Of a DNA stretch of 41,860 bases, positions 15,970 through 26,700 are shown piece by piece. This stretch comes from Fluviicola sp. (GTDB taxonomy: Bacteria > Bacteroidota > Bacteroidia > Flavobacteriales_D > Crocinitomicaceae): NCBI GenBank assembly GCA_020849495.1, contig JADLGD010000196.1, forward strand, positions 1 through 41,860, given 5' to 3'. The position numbers and the translations under genes are program-made. The notes beneath the pieces are model-generated. The model searched no databases and was not told the DNA's origin. It was given only the letters and a program-made list of their open reading frames with translations. Position 1 is the stretch's first letter; each line of letters starts with the position of its first letter.

Positions 15970-18072
15970 TTATTCCACACTACTTTTTAAAACTTTAAAT
16001 GCTGTTCGTCTATTTTTTTGATGGAGTCTGTCTTTTTCAGCCTTGTTTTTAAAAGCTTCAATATAAGCTTCTGTTAGTATGATGGGATTTCCTTCCGCAT
16101 CCAACATTGGTTTTTTGTCAGTGCCAACCAAAGTATTCGGCTGCGTTTCTCCAAAACCTTGAGCTATTAAACGTTTCGGATCAATTCCTTTAGAAACCAA
16201 ATAATCCACACAAGATTTTGCTCTTCGTTGCGACAAATCTAAATTGTAAACATCCGAACCCCTCGCATCGGTGTGTGAGTTGATTTCAATGGAAATGTTG
16301 TTGTTCAAATCCAAAAATTCTTTCAATTGGTCGAGAACCAACATGGAACTTGGACGCAATTTATCAGAGTTGAAATCGTACTCAATTCCTTCAATTTCAA
16401 TTTCCTTCGTAGGAATTGGTGCTAGGTAAAAATCGCGTGTGATGGTTGTTGTTTGAGTCATTGAATTGGTATTCACACTCGTTGCATCAGCGAAATAATT
16501 TTCTTTCTGACATTTGATGAACCATTCCATCCCGAAACTCAATTCTTTTTCATAATGACCATTTTCATCTGTCATCATCGTGAAAGAAGGCATTTCACCT
16601 TTAACATCTTTAAATGTCAATTTACAATTTGGCAAAATTTCTTCGGTTGTTTTATCGTAAGATGTACCACTCAAATAAATGTGAATGGGTTCATTCAATA
16701 CTTCATAAATATCGTAGCAGCTTCCACCTTCGCAAGGCTGACGATCACTGGAGAAAAATCCTTTAGATAATTTAGAATCCCACATCATGTATGCATCATC
16801 AAAGCTTGAATTGATTGGAACTCCCATGTTCTTCGCCAAATTAAACGAAGCTGTTTCACGATCAAAAAACGATTTATAGATGTCTAAACCACCAATACTT
16901 CCATGTCCTTTTGATGCAAAAAACAAAGTAGAAGATACTTCATGAAAAAACGGTGTCATCTCATCTTCATCCGTATTGACCATTGGCCCGAGGTTTTCAG
17001 GCTGTCCAAGTGTATTTCCAACCGAATCAATTGCAATTTTCCAGATATCCATTCCACCTAATCCTCCAGGTCTATTCGAAGAAAAATACAACGTTTTCCC
17101 ATCCATTGAAACATAAGGCTGAATGCTTTTGAATCCTGGATAATTGACCGTTGAATCCAATTTGTAGGCTTCATAAAACTTCATGTTTAAAAAGCGCGCC
17201 AAGTAAATATGCTGTTCGGTTCGTTTTTCTTCGCTCCAACGTGTATAGAAAATGACATCGTTGTTATTAAACGTTGAAGCTCCATCATGCTGAGCACTAT
17301 TCAATGGTCGACCAAAATTGGTAGCTTTAGTCCATTCCCCATTTTCTTGAAGTTCTGTCCAATACAAATCACACAAGTATTCAGATTGTTGCGTTTCATC
17401 AATGATCACTCCGCCTGGTCGCGCCGAAGTAAACATCAACCGTTTATCATGATCAAAATACATGGTTGCGAAGTTGGCTGTACCAGCATTAAATACCGCA
17501 GTATCAGCTAACTTTATGAAGACATCTCTCGTTTTATTGAATTCTTCTTTTGCAAACAAACATCCAGTCATGGAAACCTGCGCTTTGTGCGCTAAATCAT
17601 CATCTGCTTTATTTGAGCGAACATACGTTTCAAATTGCGTTATCGCATCATCGTACTTGCGATTGTTCATTAAACTTTCTCCAAAGTAAAAGCGATCATG
17701 TGGATAGGCATCTTCATTTACAGTCGATTGCAAATGAATTTCAGCTTGTTTGTAATCATGTAAACGGTAATAACACCAAGCAATTTGATGATGTAAATAC
17801 TGCTCAAGAGTCACACTGGTTGTTGAATCAACTTGCACTTGTGTTTTTGGCAATTTCTGATTTGTAATTTGTACTTCATAAGGTAAAACAAGCGCTTTCA
17901 AACCGACAGAATCAGATAATGCGAGTTGGTAACTTGCCAATGCATTGGGATAATCCATTTCAGAAAAGGACTTATCTCCATTAAAAATGAACAAGCGTTT
18001 AGATTGAGCTGAAAGTGAAGAACAACTAAAAATGATCCAACTTAACAATACTATATTTTTCAAACTATTCAT
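15970..18072 (-). CDS. PorE-like TPR / PD40 propeller / OmpA_C envelope protein
   Basis: A 700-residue secreted protein, last in the adhesin operon. Order of parts: signal peptide (about 1-22, ending LSAQ); TPR-like helices (about 30-190, with AWCYYRLHDYKQAEIHL and YFGESLMNNRKYDDAITQFE); PD40-type beta-propeller (about 195-450) with repeated motifs FTSARPGG, LYFSSNRPGGLGGMDIWK, LFFASKGHGSIGGLDIYK and GFFSSDRQPCEGG; a carboxypeptidase-regulatory-like domain (about 460-560); and a peptidoglycan-binding OmpA_C domain (about 565-700, YDFNSDKLRP, NSHTDARGSDVYNLDLSQRR). This is the exact domain order of PorE of Porphyromonas, a T9SS component that ties the outer-membrane complex to peptidoglycan. 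Whether it serves as the general PorE or is dedicated to this operon cannot be told. Gap to the upstream gene is 3 bp. Confidence 0.85.
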   Translation of the reverse strand: MNSLKNIVLLSWIIFSCSSLSAQSKRLFIFNGDKSFSEMDYPNALASYQLALSDSVGLKALVLPYEVQITNQKLPKTQVQVDSTTSVTLEQYLHHQIAWCYYRLHDYKQAEIHLQSTVNEDAYPHDRFYFGESLMNNRKYDDAITQFETYVRSNKADDDLAHKAQVSMTGCLFAKEEFNKTRDVFIKLADTAVFNAGTANFATMYFDHDKRLMFTSARPGGVIIDETQQSEYLCDLYWTELQENGEWTKATNFGRPLNSAQHDGASTFNNNDVIFYTRWSEEKRTEQHIYLARFLNMKFYEAYKLDSTVNYPGFKSIQPYVSMDGKTLYFSSNRPGGLGGMDIWKIAIDSVGNTLGQPENLGPMVNTDEDEMTPFFHEVSSTLFFASKGHGSIGGLDIYKSFFDRETASFNLAKNMGVPINSSFDDAYMMWDSKLSKGFFSSDRQPCEGGSCYDIYEVLNEPIHIYLSGTSYDKTTEEILPNCKLTFKDVKGEMPSFTMMTDENGHYEKELSFGMEWFIKCQKENYFADATSVNTNSMTQTTTITRDFYLAPIPTKEIEIEGIEYDFNSDKLRPSSMLVLDQLKEFLDLNNNISIEINSHTDARGSDVYNLDLSQRRAKSCVDYLVSKGIDPKRLIAQGFGETQPNTLVGTDKKPMLDAEGNPIILTEAYIEAFKNKAEKDRLHQKNRRTAFKVLKSSVE

Positions 18073-18075
18073 AAT

Positions 18076-19062
18076 CTAGAGTCGTGGACAATTTTTATAA
18101 TTCGTAGGTTTTACTTTTTTATGGATGTAGGTCAATGACAATTCAAATCCACCTCTTCCCGAAGAAGCATTGGTGAGACTTGAGACATTGAAATCATAAG
18201 CCATTTTGAATGTAAAGCGATCTTTTCTTGCGCCAATTGTAGCAACGAAAGCATCTTTTGCACGCATGATAACACCTCCCAATAAATACGTTTCACTGCC
18301 TTTCATAAAGTAACCCGCTTCCAAAGCATACGTTTGTTCATGAAATTTACGTTGGTTCATCACTAAGACTTTCGGTATTAGATAAAACAATTCAGTGATG
18401 TTGATTCGCGCACCAAGATGCGTATACATTCGCAATGGAAGTTTGTTTTCTCTTCCAAAGTACGATTCGTTCGGTTGCAATAAATTGAACATGGATACGC
18501 CTAAAAACGGATTGATTTTCGACCCGGATTTTGAATAGTAATACATGGCACTTGCATTGAGCATGGGAATCATTTTCGATTCGGCTCCAAAGCTTTCATT
18601 ACTACTAATCGTTTGATCAAATTCTCCCCCATTATTCATGGTATATTGATTATTGAAGGAAAGTAATTGGTATTCCAATGATTTTTGAGCTGCTCCACCT
18701 TGTAAACCAAAATTCAAAACATGTGCTTTGTTTTTGGTCAATGGAACATAATAGGCTGCTGAAATCAATCCTTGTAAAACATTGAAATTTCCTGCTCCCG
18801 CTCTAAAATTGTTGATCTGAACCCCAATTCCCCATTTTTTAATTGTCATATCAAAGCTGATCAATGCACTGGTATAGGGTTTGAAATTCACGGCTTTCCA
18901 TTGCGTACGGTATTGCCCATGAAAGCGATAATCCCCTTCAAAAACCCCCGTTAAACTTCCATTCAAATAAAGCGGTGCTGCATCGTACATGGATAAATGT
19001 CCATCTTGCGCAAAAGACAATCCGTTTATTAACAATGCTATTAGTGTTATTTTAAATCTCAT
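18076..19062 (-). CDS. PorP/SprF-family T9SS outer-membrane protein (second copy)
   Basis: A 328-residue beta-barrel of the PorP/SprF family. Signal peptide about 1-18 (GLSFAQ). The family start is clear: YDAAPLYLNGSLTGVFEGDYR, then GQYRTQWKAVNFKP, then IKKWGIGVQINNFRAGAGN. SprF-type members are needed to secrete the adhesin encoded beside them when that adhesin has a type B sorting domain, so the expected partner is the 1228-residue protein 3 bp upstream. It is paralogous to the protein at 22772-23737. Gap to the PorE-like gene is also 3 bp, implying tight coupling. A NCPRL C terminus extends slightly past the last strand. Confidence 0.88.
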   Translation of the reverse strand: MRFKITLIALLINGLSFAQDGHLSMYDAAPLYLNGSLTGVFEGDYRFHGQYRTQWKAVNFKPYTSALISFDMTIKKWGIGVQINNFRAGAGNFNVLQGLISAAYYVPLTKNKAHVLNFGLQGGAAQKSLEYQLLSFNNQYTMNNGGEFDQTISSNESFGAESKMIPMLNASAMYYYSKSGSKINPFLGVSMFNLLQPNESYFGRENKLPLRMYTHLGARINITELFYLIPKVLVMNQRKFHEQTYALEAGYFMKGSETYLLGGVIMRAKDAFVATIGARKDRFTFKMAYDFNVSSLTNASSGRGGFELSLTYIHKKVKPTNYKNCPRL

Positions 19063-19065
19063 GTC

Positions 19066-22000
19066 TTAACGAATTAAAGTTACATCACCGGACTCTTTGA
19101 CTATAAATCCACCTCCCATATCAACAACAAATGTCCAGGTGTAAACTCCAAGTGGAGCATCCTCACCTTTGTAGGTTCCATCCCATCCAACTGCTTGATC
19201 ATTTGACTCAAAAATTAATTGTCCCCAATTATTGTACACTTTAAAGTCAACGGATTGGAATGGTCCACCTCGAATGATAAACACATCGTTTTCATTGTCT
19301 CCATTTGGTGTGAATCCAGATGGTAGAACGGGTAATAAAGTGATGGAAATGGTTTTGCTAATCGTATCCATACATCCAATACTGTCTGTAACCATTAAGG
19401 AAACAGTAAATGTACCTCCTTGATCGTATTGATGATTGGTGATTTCTTGATTGTCCCCTTCTCCATCGCCAAAATTCCATTGCCACGCTACTATCTGACC
19501 GCTTGTTACATCTGTAAACGTAACATTTTGATTGATCAAAGCTGGATTCGGATTGATGTTAAAATCAGCATTTGGAATTGCGTTGACATTCACAGGAATA
19601 ATGGTTGATGCTGTACAACCAAAATTTGAAGTCGTTGTTAAACTAACATTGTAAACTCCACTTGAAGGAAAAACAAATGTTGGATTAATTGCAGTACTAG
19701 TTGCTAATCCACTAAAATCATACACATAGTTTGTGATCGATCCACTCGAAATAAACGAGGTGTTTGTAAAAAGTGTTGGATAATCTTCACAAGCAACCGA
19801 AGCATTAAAACTTGGCTGAGGCAATGGAAAAACGGTAACTGTTTTCGTAACTGTATCCATACACCCATTATCTGAGGTCACAATCAGTTCAACATTCAAC
19901 GAACCGTTGATGGCATAGTTGTGTTGAGGATTTGTTGAAATAGAGTTGGTTCCATCACCAAAATCCCAATTCCAATTTGTCAATGAACCTGCATTCACCG
20001 ATGAAGCATCAACAAAACTGAGGTTTTGCCCTTGACATACATTCGTAAAATTGAAATCTGCAGTTGGAATATCACTAAAGGTAATTTGCAAAGTATCTTT
20101 ATCAGGAGGACAACCGAAATTGGTAGTGGAAGTTAGAATTAAAGCTACTCCACCATTCAAAACATCACCGTTTGAAGGAATGTAAACACCATTTAAAAAA
20201 TTGGCACTTGGTGAAAACGATCCAGTCCCTAAAGTCGTCCAAGTTCCTGTTGTATCAGTTCCAATGATTGAACCGTTGAGTTGAACTAAACTATTTGAAC
20301 AGAATATTTGATCTGTTAGTGGCTGAACTTGTGGAGGAGAAACAAACGTCACCCTCATTGAATCTTGAGCTGTTGGACAAATACCTGTTGTTTCGAAAAT
20401 TAAATCGATGTACCCAGCAGATATATCCACAGGAGAAATGCTGTAAATCGTTGAAAGATTCGTTGGTGCGGCAATGGATCCAAATCCATTCACACTCCAA
20501 ATGGTAGGGAAACCTGCACTCACTGTCCCAGTTAAATTCAGTGTCGTATTATTGGAACAAAGTGAATCTACTGAAGTGATATCGATAACAGGGAAATCAA
20601 TGATTTGAATTTCCAAACTGTCGAAAACTGCTAAACAATCGCCATTATTGGTTGATGTGAGGTATAAGTATACAGAACCACTTGTGATGTCACTCGTCGT
20701 TAAACTGTAAGTTGCAACTAAATCAGCCTGAGAAGGAGCAAAACCACCCAATCCAGTACTTGTCCATTCACCAGTTGAAGTAGCACCTGAAACAGCTCCT
20801 GACAAAGTAATATCCGTGGCATTAGAACAAACCAATTGATTAGGACCAGCTTCAACTACTGGAGATGGTGTAAAGTGAATAATTACTGTATCTCTATCAT
20901 CTGGACAAGAAAAAAAGCTTCCAGTTGTGGTATAAAATAAGGCCACACTATCAGCAGCTAAATCAGCTGGTGAAGGCGTGTAAGTAGTTGATGAGGCACC
21001 ACTATTAGCAAATGAACCTCCGTTTCCACCTGTCCAATTTCCAGCTGCTGCATAAGCCACATTTCCTGAAATTGGAACCAAACCAACATTGTTTTTACAA
21101 TAAGTATCATCCGTACCAGCATTGGCAGCTGGAGATTGAATGAAACTAACAATCATTGTATCTCTAATTGGATCACAATTCCCTGTAGATTCCAATACAA
21201 ATGTCAATGTCCCCTGTGTATAATCTGTTAGTGAAGGAACATAGTTCGTACTTAAATCTGTTGCATTGACAAATGTTCCAGCTCCGTTGAGAACTGACCA
21301 AGCACCTGTTGTGCTTCCACCTGTTACTCCACCATTGAGATTAACCGCTGGATCTCCATTACACAAAATGGTGTCAGCACCTGCATCAACATATACTTTA
21401 CGATTAAAAGCTGACATGTAATGGTAAAAGCAACCAGTTCCTGCTCCACCATTAATGACTCCTAATCCAAAGAAATCGGTAGAGTTTGTTAACAAATTAG
21501 AGGACCCTGCAGGAATATCTGTTGTATTAAATGTGATTTGAGCACCTGACCAAAATCCACTTGTCCCTGGAACAATTGTGAAAGCAGAGCCAGGTACTAA
21601 AGTAGCACTACCATTCAATAAGAAATTATTAATGGCAGAAGTTGGACACAAAACATTCAAAATAAAGGTTTGTGCATTTGTTCGAGTAAAACTCACTTGA
21701 TTTGATCCAGCACAATTCACTGGAGGCAAAAGCGCAGCTCCAACTTCACAACCAAATCCACTAGCTTGAAGCACGTAAACAGGTTTGTCTGCATCCACAT
21801 AAGCCAAAGGTTCAGTTGATGTCAATACGTATTTGTAAGTATCTCCTTGATTCAACAATTGTGTCACGGTTCCTAAACTTGTTGTCACATTGACTGTAGT
21901 GAAGTTTTCCGTAGCAACAATGAATATCCCTTCTTGAGAATTCGCAAACATGTTTCCTCTGTTGACAATGTAATTAGTACCAACCACATCAGCAGGCACA

Positions 22001-22752
22001 ATTTGATCGCCCATCAAATCCCTACAACCACCACCAGAATTGGTGACCGAATCATCCGAAATCGTAATGGCAATGGGTTTGTCTGAAACAACAATGGATC
22101 CTGCAAGATTATTCCCCGCTAAATTGGTGGCTTGTGTAACATTTTCAGCTGTGTAAACCTGTCCCTTCATCAAAGTGATGGAATAAGTGACATTGGCTGG
22201 ATGCCCAACAATGGCAGCTTTTGGTGTTATCCAAACTGTTGTATTGTCTTCAGTAGCAACAATACAAAACATTTGCTTCGGCTGTATTGGTGCGTAATTT
22301 CCATTGATCCAAGTTGTTTGAAAAGGACAAACAAACTCAGAACCGATTGCATTTTGTCCCTTTAAAGAATACGTTTCAGGATTATTCCCCCCTGTTACAA
22401 CTTCATAAACAATCGTCACCAAAGTATCCGCTTCGATTTTAATCCCATAGTTCAAAACGTTATTAGCTGGTTTGGATTCCAAAGTATTGACAATGGAAGT
22501 CAAAAAATGAGAATTTAACGAATTGGGCGGTACAACAAACGTTGAGTCGTAAGTTCCAGCTGGTTGATATACTCGAACAGTTGTTGGTGCATTGAAAGTT
22601 GAAATTCTCAATACTAAAGGTGTGTTTCCTGCATGACTTGGAGTGACCCAAGGAGCTGCAAACCAAAACACGGAATCAATTTGACCTTTGCTTTCAAACG
22701 AACCAATCGTAAATGAAAGGCTGAGTAAAAGAAGTATTTTGATGTATTTCAT
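19066..22752 (-). CDS. Giant modular adhesin with IgGFc-binding-like head and type B T9SS domain (copy 2)
   Basis: A 1228-residue predicted surface protein. Signal peptide about 1-23; IgGFc-binding-like N-terminal domain about 25-450 (landmarks SDKPIAITISDD, CRDLMGDQIVP, KPVYVLQASGFGCEVG); five Ig-like repeats of 80-90 residues (about 454-895), each opening with a Cys-Ser/Ala-Asn-like turn and closing with a second Cys; three PKD modules (about 896-1135, with WNWDFGDGTNS and WQWNFGDGEGD); and a type B (gliding-associated) sorting domain (about 1137-1228, GFTPNGDNENDVF, YNNWGQLIFES, WDGTYKGEDAPLGVYTW). It should be exported by T9SS and displayed on the cell surface. Partner PorP/SprF gene follows 3 bp downstream. 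The ligand is unknown; binding of IgG should not be assumed. Confidence 0.88.
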   Translation of the reverse strand: MKYIKILLLLSLSFTIGSFESKGQIDSVFWFAAPWVTPSHAGNTPLVLRISTFNAPTTVRVYQPAGTYDSTFVVPPNSLNSHFLTSIVNTLESKPANNVLNYGIKIEADTLVTIVYEVVTGGNNPETYSLKGQNAIGSEFVCPFQTTWINGNYAPIQPKQMFCIVATEDNTTVWITPKAAIVGHPANVTYSITLMKGQVYTAENVTQATNLAGNNLAGSIVVSDKPIAITISDDSVTNSGGGCRDLMGDQIVPADVVGTNYIVNRGNMFANSQEGIFIVATENFTTVNVTTSLGTVTQLLNQGDTYKYVLTSTEPLAYVDADKPVYVLQASGFGCEVGAALLPPVNCAGSNQVSFTRTNAQTFILNVLCPTSAINNFLLNGSATLVPGSAFTIVPGTSGFWSGAQITFNTTDIPAGSSNLLTNSTDFFGLGVINGGAGTGCFYHYMSAFNRKVYVDAGADTILCNGDPAVNLNGGVTGGSTTGAWSVLNGAGTFVNATDLSTNYVPSLTDYTQGTLTFVLESTGNCDPIRDTMIVSFIQSPAANAGTDDTYCKNNVGLVPISGNVAYAAAGNWTGGNGGSFANSGASSTTYTPSPADLAADSVALFYTTTGSFFSCPDDRDTVIIHFTPSPVVEAGPNQLVCSNATDITLSGAVSGATSTGEWTSTGLGGFAPSQADLVATYSLTTSDITSGSVYLYLTSTNNGDCLAVFDSLEIQIIDFPVIDITSVDSLCSNNTTLNLTGTVSAGFPTIWSVNGFGSIAAPTNLSTIYSISPVDISAGYIDLIFETTGICPTAQDSMRVTFVSPPQVQPLTDQIFCSNSLVQLNGSIIGTDTTGTWTTLGTGSFSPSANFLNGVYIPSNGDVLNGGVALILTSTTNFGCPPDKDTLQITFSDIPTADFNFTNVCQGQNLSFVDASSVNAGSLTNWNWDFGDGTNSISTNPQHNYAINGSLNVELIVTSDNGCMDTVTKTVTVFPLPQPSFNASVACEDYPTLFTNTSFISSGSITNYVYDFSGLATSTAINPTFVFPSSGVYNVSLTTTSNFGCTASTIIPVNVNAIPNADFNINPNPALINQNVTFTDVTSGQIVAWQWNFGDGEGDNQEITNHQYDQGGTFTVSLMVTDSIGCMDTISKTISITLLPVLPSGFTPNGDNENDVFIIRGGPFQSVDFKVYNNWGQLIFESNDQAVGWDGTYKGEDAPLGVYTWTFVVDMGGGFIVKESGDVTLIR

Positions 22753-22771
22753 AGTGAATCTGTTGTAAAGT

Positions 22772-23737
22772 CTATTTGTTGTTTTCCATTTCCTTCTGGA
22801 TTTCTTCCAGGATACTATTGTTCAACTCGTCATCTTTTTCTTCTAAAGAAGGTCGATTTTTGGTCAATATAAAAGAGAGCCCAATCTCATGTGAACCAGC
22901 AGAATACTTTCGAATGGAGGTATAACTATAATCATAACCATAAGTAATCGAAAGTCGATTTTTAATGCGCATTCCTAAATAAATCCCCAAAGCGTCGTTC
23001 GTTCGGAAATTGATCCCTCCAAAATATTTGTCTTTAAACGACAATTGCGCTAAAACTGCTAATTGAAGAGGAACAGGTGAAGTGTATTTGATCAATACTG
23101 CCGGTCTAAACTCCCAGTTTTTTTTGAAAGCCAACTTGTAAGATGACATCAAAGTATAATGAAACTGCAAGTTCTGATTGTAGGAAGAAAAGCGCAAACC
23201 TTTACCCAATAAATGATCGATTGTTGCACTTAATTCGAATTTTTGTGAATACAAACGCAATCCTCCATTGACATCGAAAGCATTTCCAGAATAAGTATTA
23301 CCAGTGAAAAGTGGATCACCTTCATCTGCAATGACTGCATCGTATAATTTAATGCGGTATTGTACAAATCCTGGTCGCAAACCAAAGCCCAACTTCCAAG
23401 TGTCATTGAGTTTCAATTGATAACCATAATTGACATAAACACCTGTTTTAGCCATTAATCCAGAATGTTCGCTTACAAGTAGAATCCCGTATCCATGCTT
23501 CGCTTTGTTTTTATACGAACCGTGCAAGTTAAAGTAGAAATTTGTAGGAGCATCTTTGAATCCCACCCATTGATTTCTATGAAAAAAGTTCACTTCATGG
23601 TAATTGGTACTACCAACACTTGCAGGACTGTAATGCAAAGCATTTGCTAAAAAATTGGTGTAAAGTCCTTGTTGTTGTGCGAAAAAGTACATCGTAAGTA
23701 AAACGAAAGTACTTGTTGTTATGTATTTCAATTTCAT
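22772..23737 (-). CDS. PorP/SprF-family T9SS outer-membrane protein (first copy)
   Basis: A 321-residue beta-barrel with signal peptide (about 1-20, YFFAQ). Family features: QQGLYTNFLANALHYSPASVG, the FHRNQWVGFKDAPTNFYFN segment and GYGILLVSEHSGLMAKTGVY. Unlike the second copy it carries a short acidic tail (EEKDDELNNSILEEIQKEME) after the last strand, possibly a periplasmic contact. It lies 4 bp after the 1139-residue adhesin, its expected client, and 19 bp before the 1228-residue adhesin. Confidence 0.88.
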   Translation of the reverse strand: MKLKYITTSTFVLLTMYFFAQQQGLYTNFLANALHYSPASVGSTNYHEVNFFHRNQWVGFKDAPTNFYFNLHGSYKNKAKHGYGILLVSEHSGLMAKTGVYVNYGYQLKLNDTWKLGFGLRPGFVQYRIKLYDAVIADEGDPLFTGNTYSGNAFDVNGGLRLYSQKFELSATIDHLLGKGLRFSSYNQNLQFHYTLMSSYKLAFKKNWEFRPAVLIKYTSPVPLQLAVLAQLSFKDKYFGGINFRTNDALGIYLGMRIKNRLSITYGYDYSYTSIRKYSAGSHEIGLSFILTKNRPSLEEKDDELNNSILEEIQKEMENNK

Positions 23738-23741
23738 CTTC

Positions 23742-26700
23742 CTATCGTTTTCTTAAGATCATTACAACTCCTTTGTAAACTTCCTGTTCAGCAGCTGCAT
23801 TTAATTCAATGACAAACATGTAGTTTCCATCAGGCAAAGGTTCAGAATGATAAGTTCCATCCCAAGGCGTTTGATAACCATCTGAAACAAAAACATGCTG
23901 CCCCCATTCATTGAAAATTTCCACCTGCGCATTCGGATACAACAACTGAATGAAATCCAATTTCCAGACATCATTGTAACCGTCCCCATTTGGTGAAATA
24001 ATTGTTGGAATCAAAGTGGTAATTTCATTCGTAATGGTATTAATTGAAATGAAACGAATGGCACTATCAATACAGCCCAAAGCATTGGTAACTGTTTGAA
24101 TAACCGCGTAATTACCATTCTCGAAATAAGTATGACTTGGATTTTGATCAGAAGCCAATCCACCATCACCAAATTCCCAAGCATAAGTAACGCTATTAGA
24201 AGATGTGTCGATGAAATTAAAAATAGCTCCTACATTCAATCCTCCATTTGAATTATAGTAGAATCCAGCTTCAGGTAGTGGATCAATAACCACCACTTTA
24301 ACAATTGTATCACTACAACCATTCACTGTTGAGACAATGTGCGTCACATCATAACTTCCCGCATTGGAAAATTGTTGATTGACATCTTCTAAAGCAACGC
24401 TGTTGATGCCATCAAAATCATAGAACCAATAATTCAAGCTAGATGAACTGGTAGACGCATCCGTAAAGGCAAGCGTTACAATGTTATTCAAACAATCTGA
24501 AGTGTAGTTAAAATCAGCAACTGGTTTCTCATGAACAATTACATTGACAGATGATGTATCGCTACATCCAAATGAATTCGTTACGATCAAAGATGTTGGA
24601 TAAGTTCCTGCACTTGTAAATTGATGATTCGGATTTTGGATGGCAGCATTTTGACCACCTCCAAAATCATACAAATAACTACTGATCACCCCTTGTCCAG
24701 GAAGTGAAAAATCTGAAAACTGTGTCGTAAAACCTTCACAAACACTTGTTGCGCTGTAGTTTGCAAAAGGCGGTGCAACAATATTGATTTGCATGACATC
24801 AGAAACATTATTGCAAGTACCGATATTGGTTGCGGATAAAGTCAAAACAATCGAACCCGTTGCAATTTCAGAACTTGTTGGGGTATAAATAGCATTTACA
24901 CTTGTTGCATCTGGCGAATAAGTTCCTGCTCCTCCAGACCAAAGTCCACCAAAAGCACCACCACTTACTGTAGCAGCTAACTGAACACTTGCATCATTCG
25001 AACAAATGAGTTGATTGATACCTGCATTGACAACTGGCGCATTGGTTATTTGAACATAAACACTGTCAAAGCTTGCCAAACAATTACCATTTGAAGTTGA
25101 TTCCAAATAGATCCAAACAAATCCAGTTGCAGTATCAGCCGCACTTGGAATATAAGTACACGTTAAGGAACTATTATTTGGAGAAAAAATGCCATTCCCA
25201 GAACTGGTCCACTTTCCAGTAGTTGTTGGTCCACTTACGGTACCACTTAATGCTACATTGCTATTATTCGCACACACAACTAGCGTGTCAGAAGGAATGT
25301 TTACAACCGGTGAGGCAGTAAATGACACTTCCATGGTATCCGTAACAGTTGCACAAGAAAGACTATTATTCGATGTCAATACGAATGATAAATTCCCTGA
25401 ACTAATATCTGCACTTGATGGAACATACACTGCATTCAATTGACTGGAATCTGGGACGAATGCCCCCGTACCGTTTGTCGACCAATAACCAGAAGTTGCA
25501 CCGCCTGAAATCAACCCATTTAAATCAATCGTTGCATTATTTGCACAGAGCGTTTGATCCACATTTGCATTTACAATAGGCTCTGGTGTAACAGTTAAAA
25601 AGAGGGTGTCTCTTGCTGTTGGACAAAAACCAGTCGTTGACAAGATTAATCGAATTGGACTTATCAAGGTGTCTAATGGACTAGGGATATACACATTTGG
25701 AACGCTGTTTAATCCATTTTGAAAGGTTCCAAAACCATTGCTTGACCAACTTCCTGTAATTGCTCCACCACCAACGGACCCGTACAATGTATAATCTACA
25801 TTTGCACAAACCGAATCATTTAAACCCGCATTGGAAGTTGCTGACGCAGAAAAATCAGTGATGTATGCATACGTTGCTCCAGCTGTTGAATTACTTCCAG
25901 TAATAACACCCATCGTGAAGATATCTGTCAAATTGACGATCATGTTATGCGTGTTTGGAGCAATTTGAGCCGTGTTAAAGAAGATGCGAGCAGCTTTGTA
26001 TTGACCTGAGGTACCAGGAACATCCACAAACATTCCACTTGTAATGATACTTGAACTACCATTCAATAAAAAATTACCTTCGTATCCAGTTCTTGTCACC
26101 AACACAATTCCTAATGAATCTGAGTTAGCTCTAGAAAAAGCTGCATTGTTATTTCCTTTACAATTCAAACTAGGTACGATTGCACTACTCAATTCACAAT
26201 CAAACCCAGAAACATGATACACATAAACGGGTTTTGTACTATTGATGTGCAACAAGTCCTCCGTCATTGGAATTTCATATGTTTCCCCTACATTGATTAA
26301 TGTAGATGAGGTCCCAACTCCAGAAATGGTTAATGCAGTACTATTTTGAGTTGCTAATACATAAATTCGATCAACAGTTGAAAGGCCTTTGTAAATGGCA
26401 TAGTCAGTACCTAAATAAGGTGTTGGAACCATTTGATCGCCGATCATATCTGAACACAATCCCTCCGTCAATTGACCATCAAACAAGGTCACTGCAATTG
26501 GTTTATTCGAAGAAACAATAGATCCCGCTAATGAAGAAACGGCTGTAACATTTAAATCTCTAGCACTGTAAGTTTGTCCAGCATTTAAAGTGATGGAAAA
26601 AGTCACATTGGCCGCATGACCAGTTATCGCTGTTTTAGGTGTAATCAAAACCGTTGTCGCATTTTGAGTTGCCACAATTTCAAACCCAGAATAACTTACT

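Noticed and set aside
16555..17867. Plus-strand frames opposite the PorE-like gene
   Set aside because: They mirror the codon pattern of the real gene and lack signal peptides or motifs.
20291..20507. Short frames on both strands inside the 1228-residue adhesin gene
   Set aside because: Shadows of the adhesin reading frame, without start context or family features.
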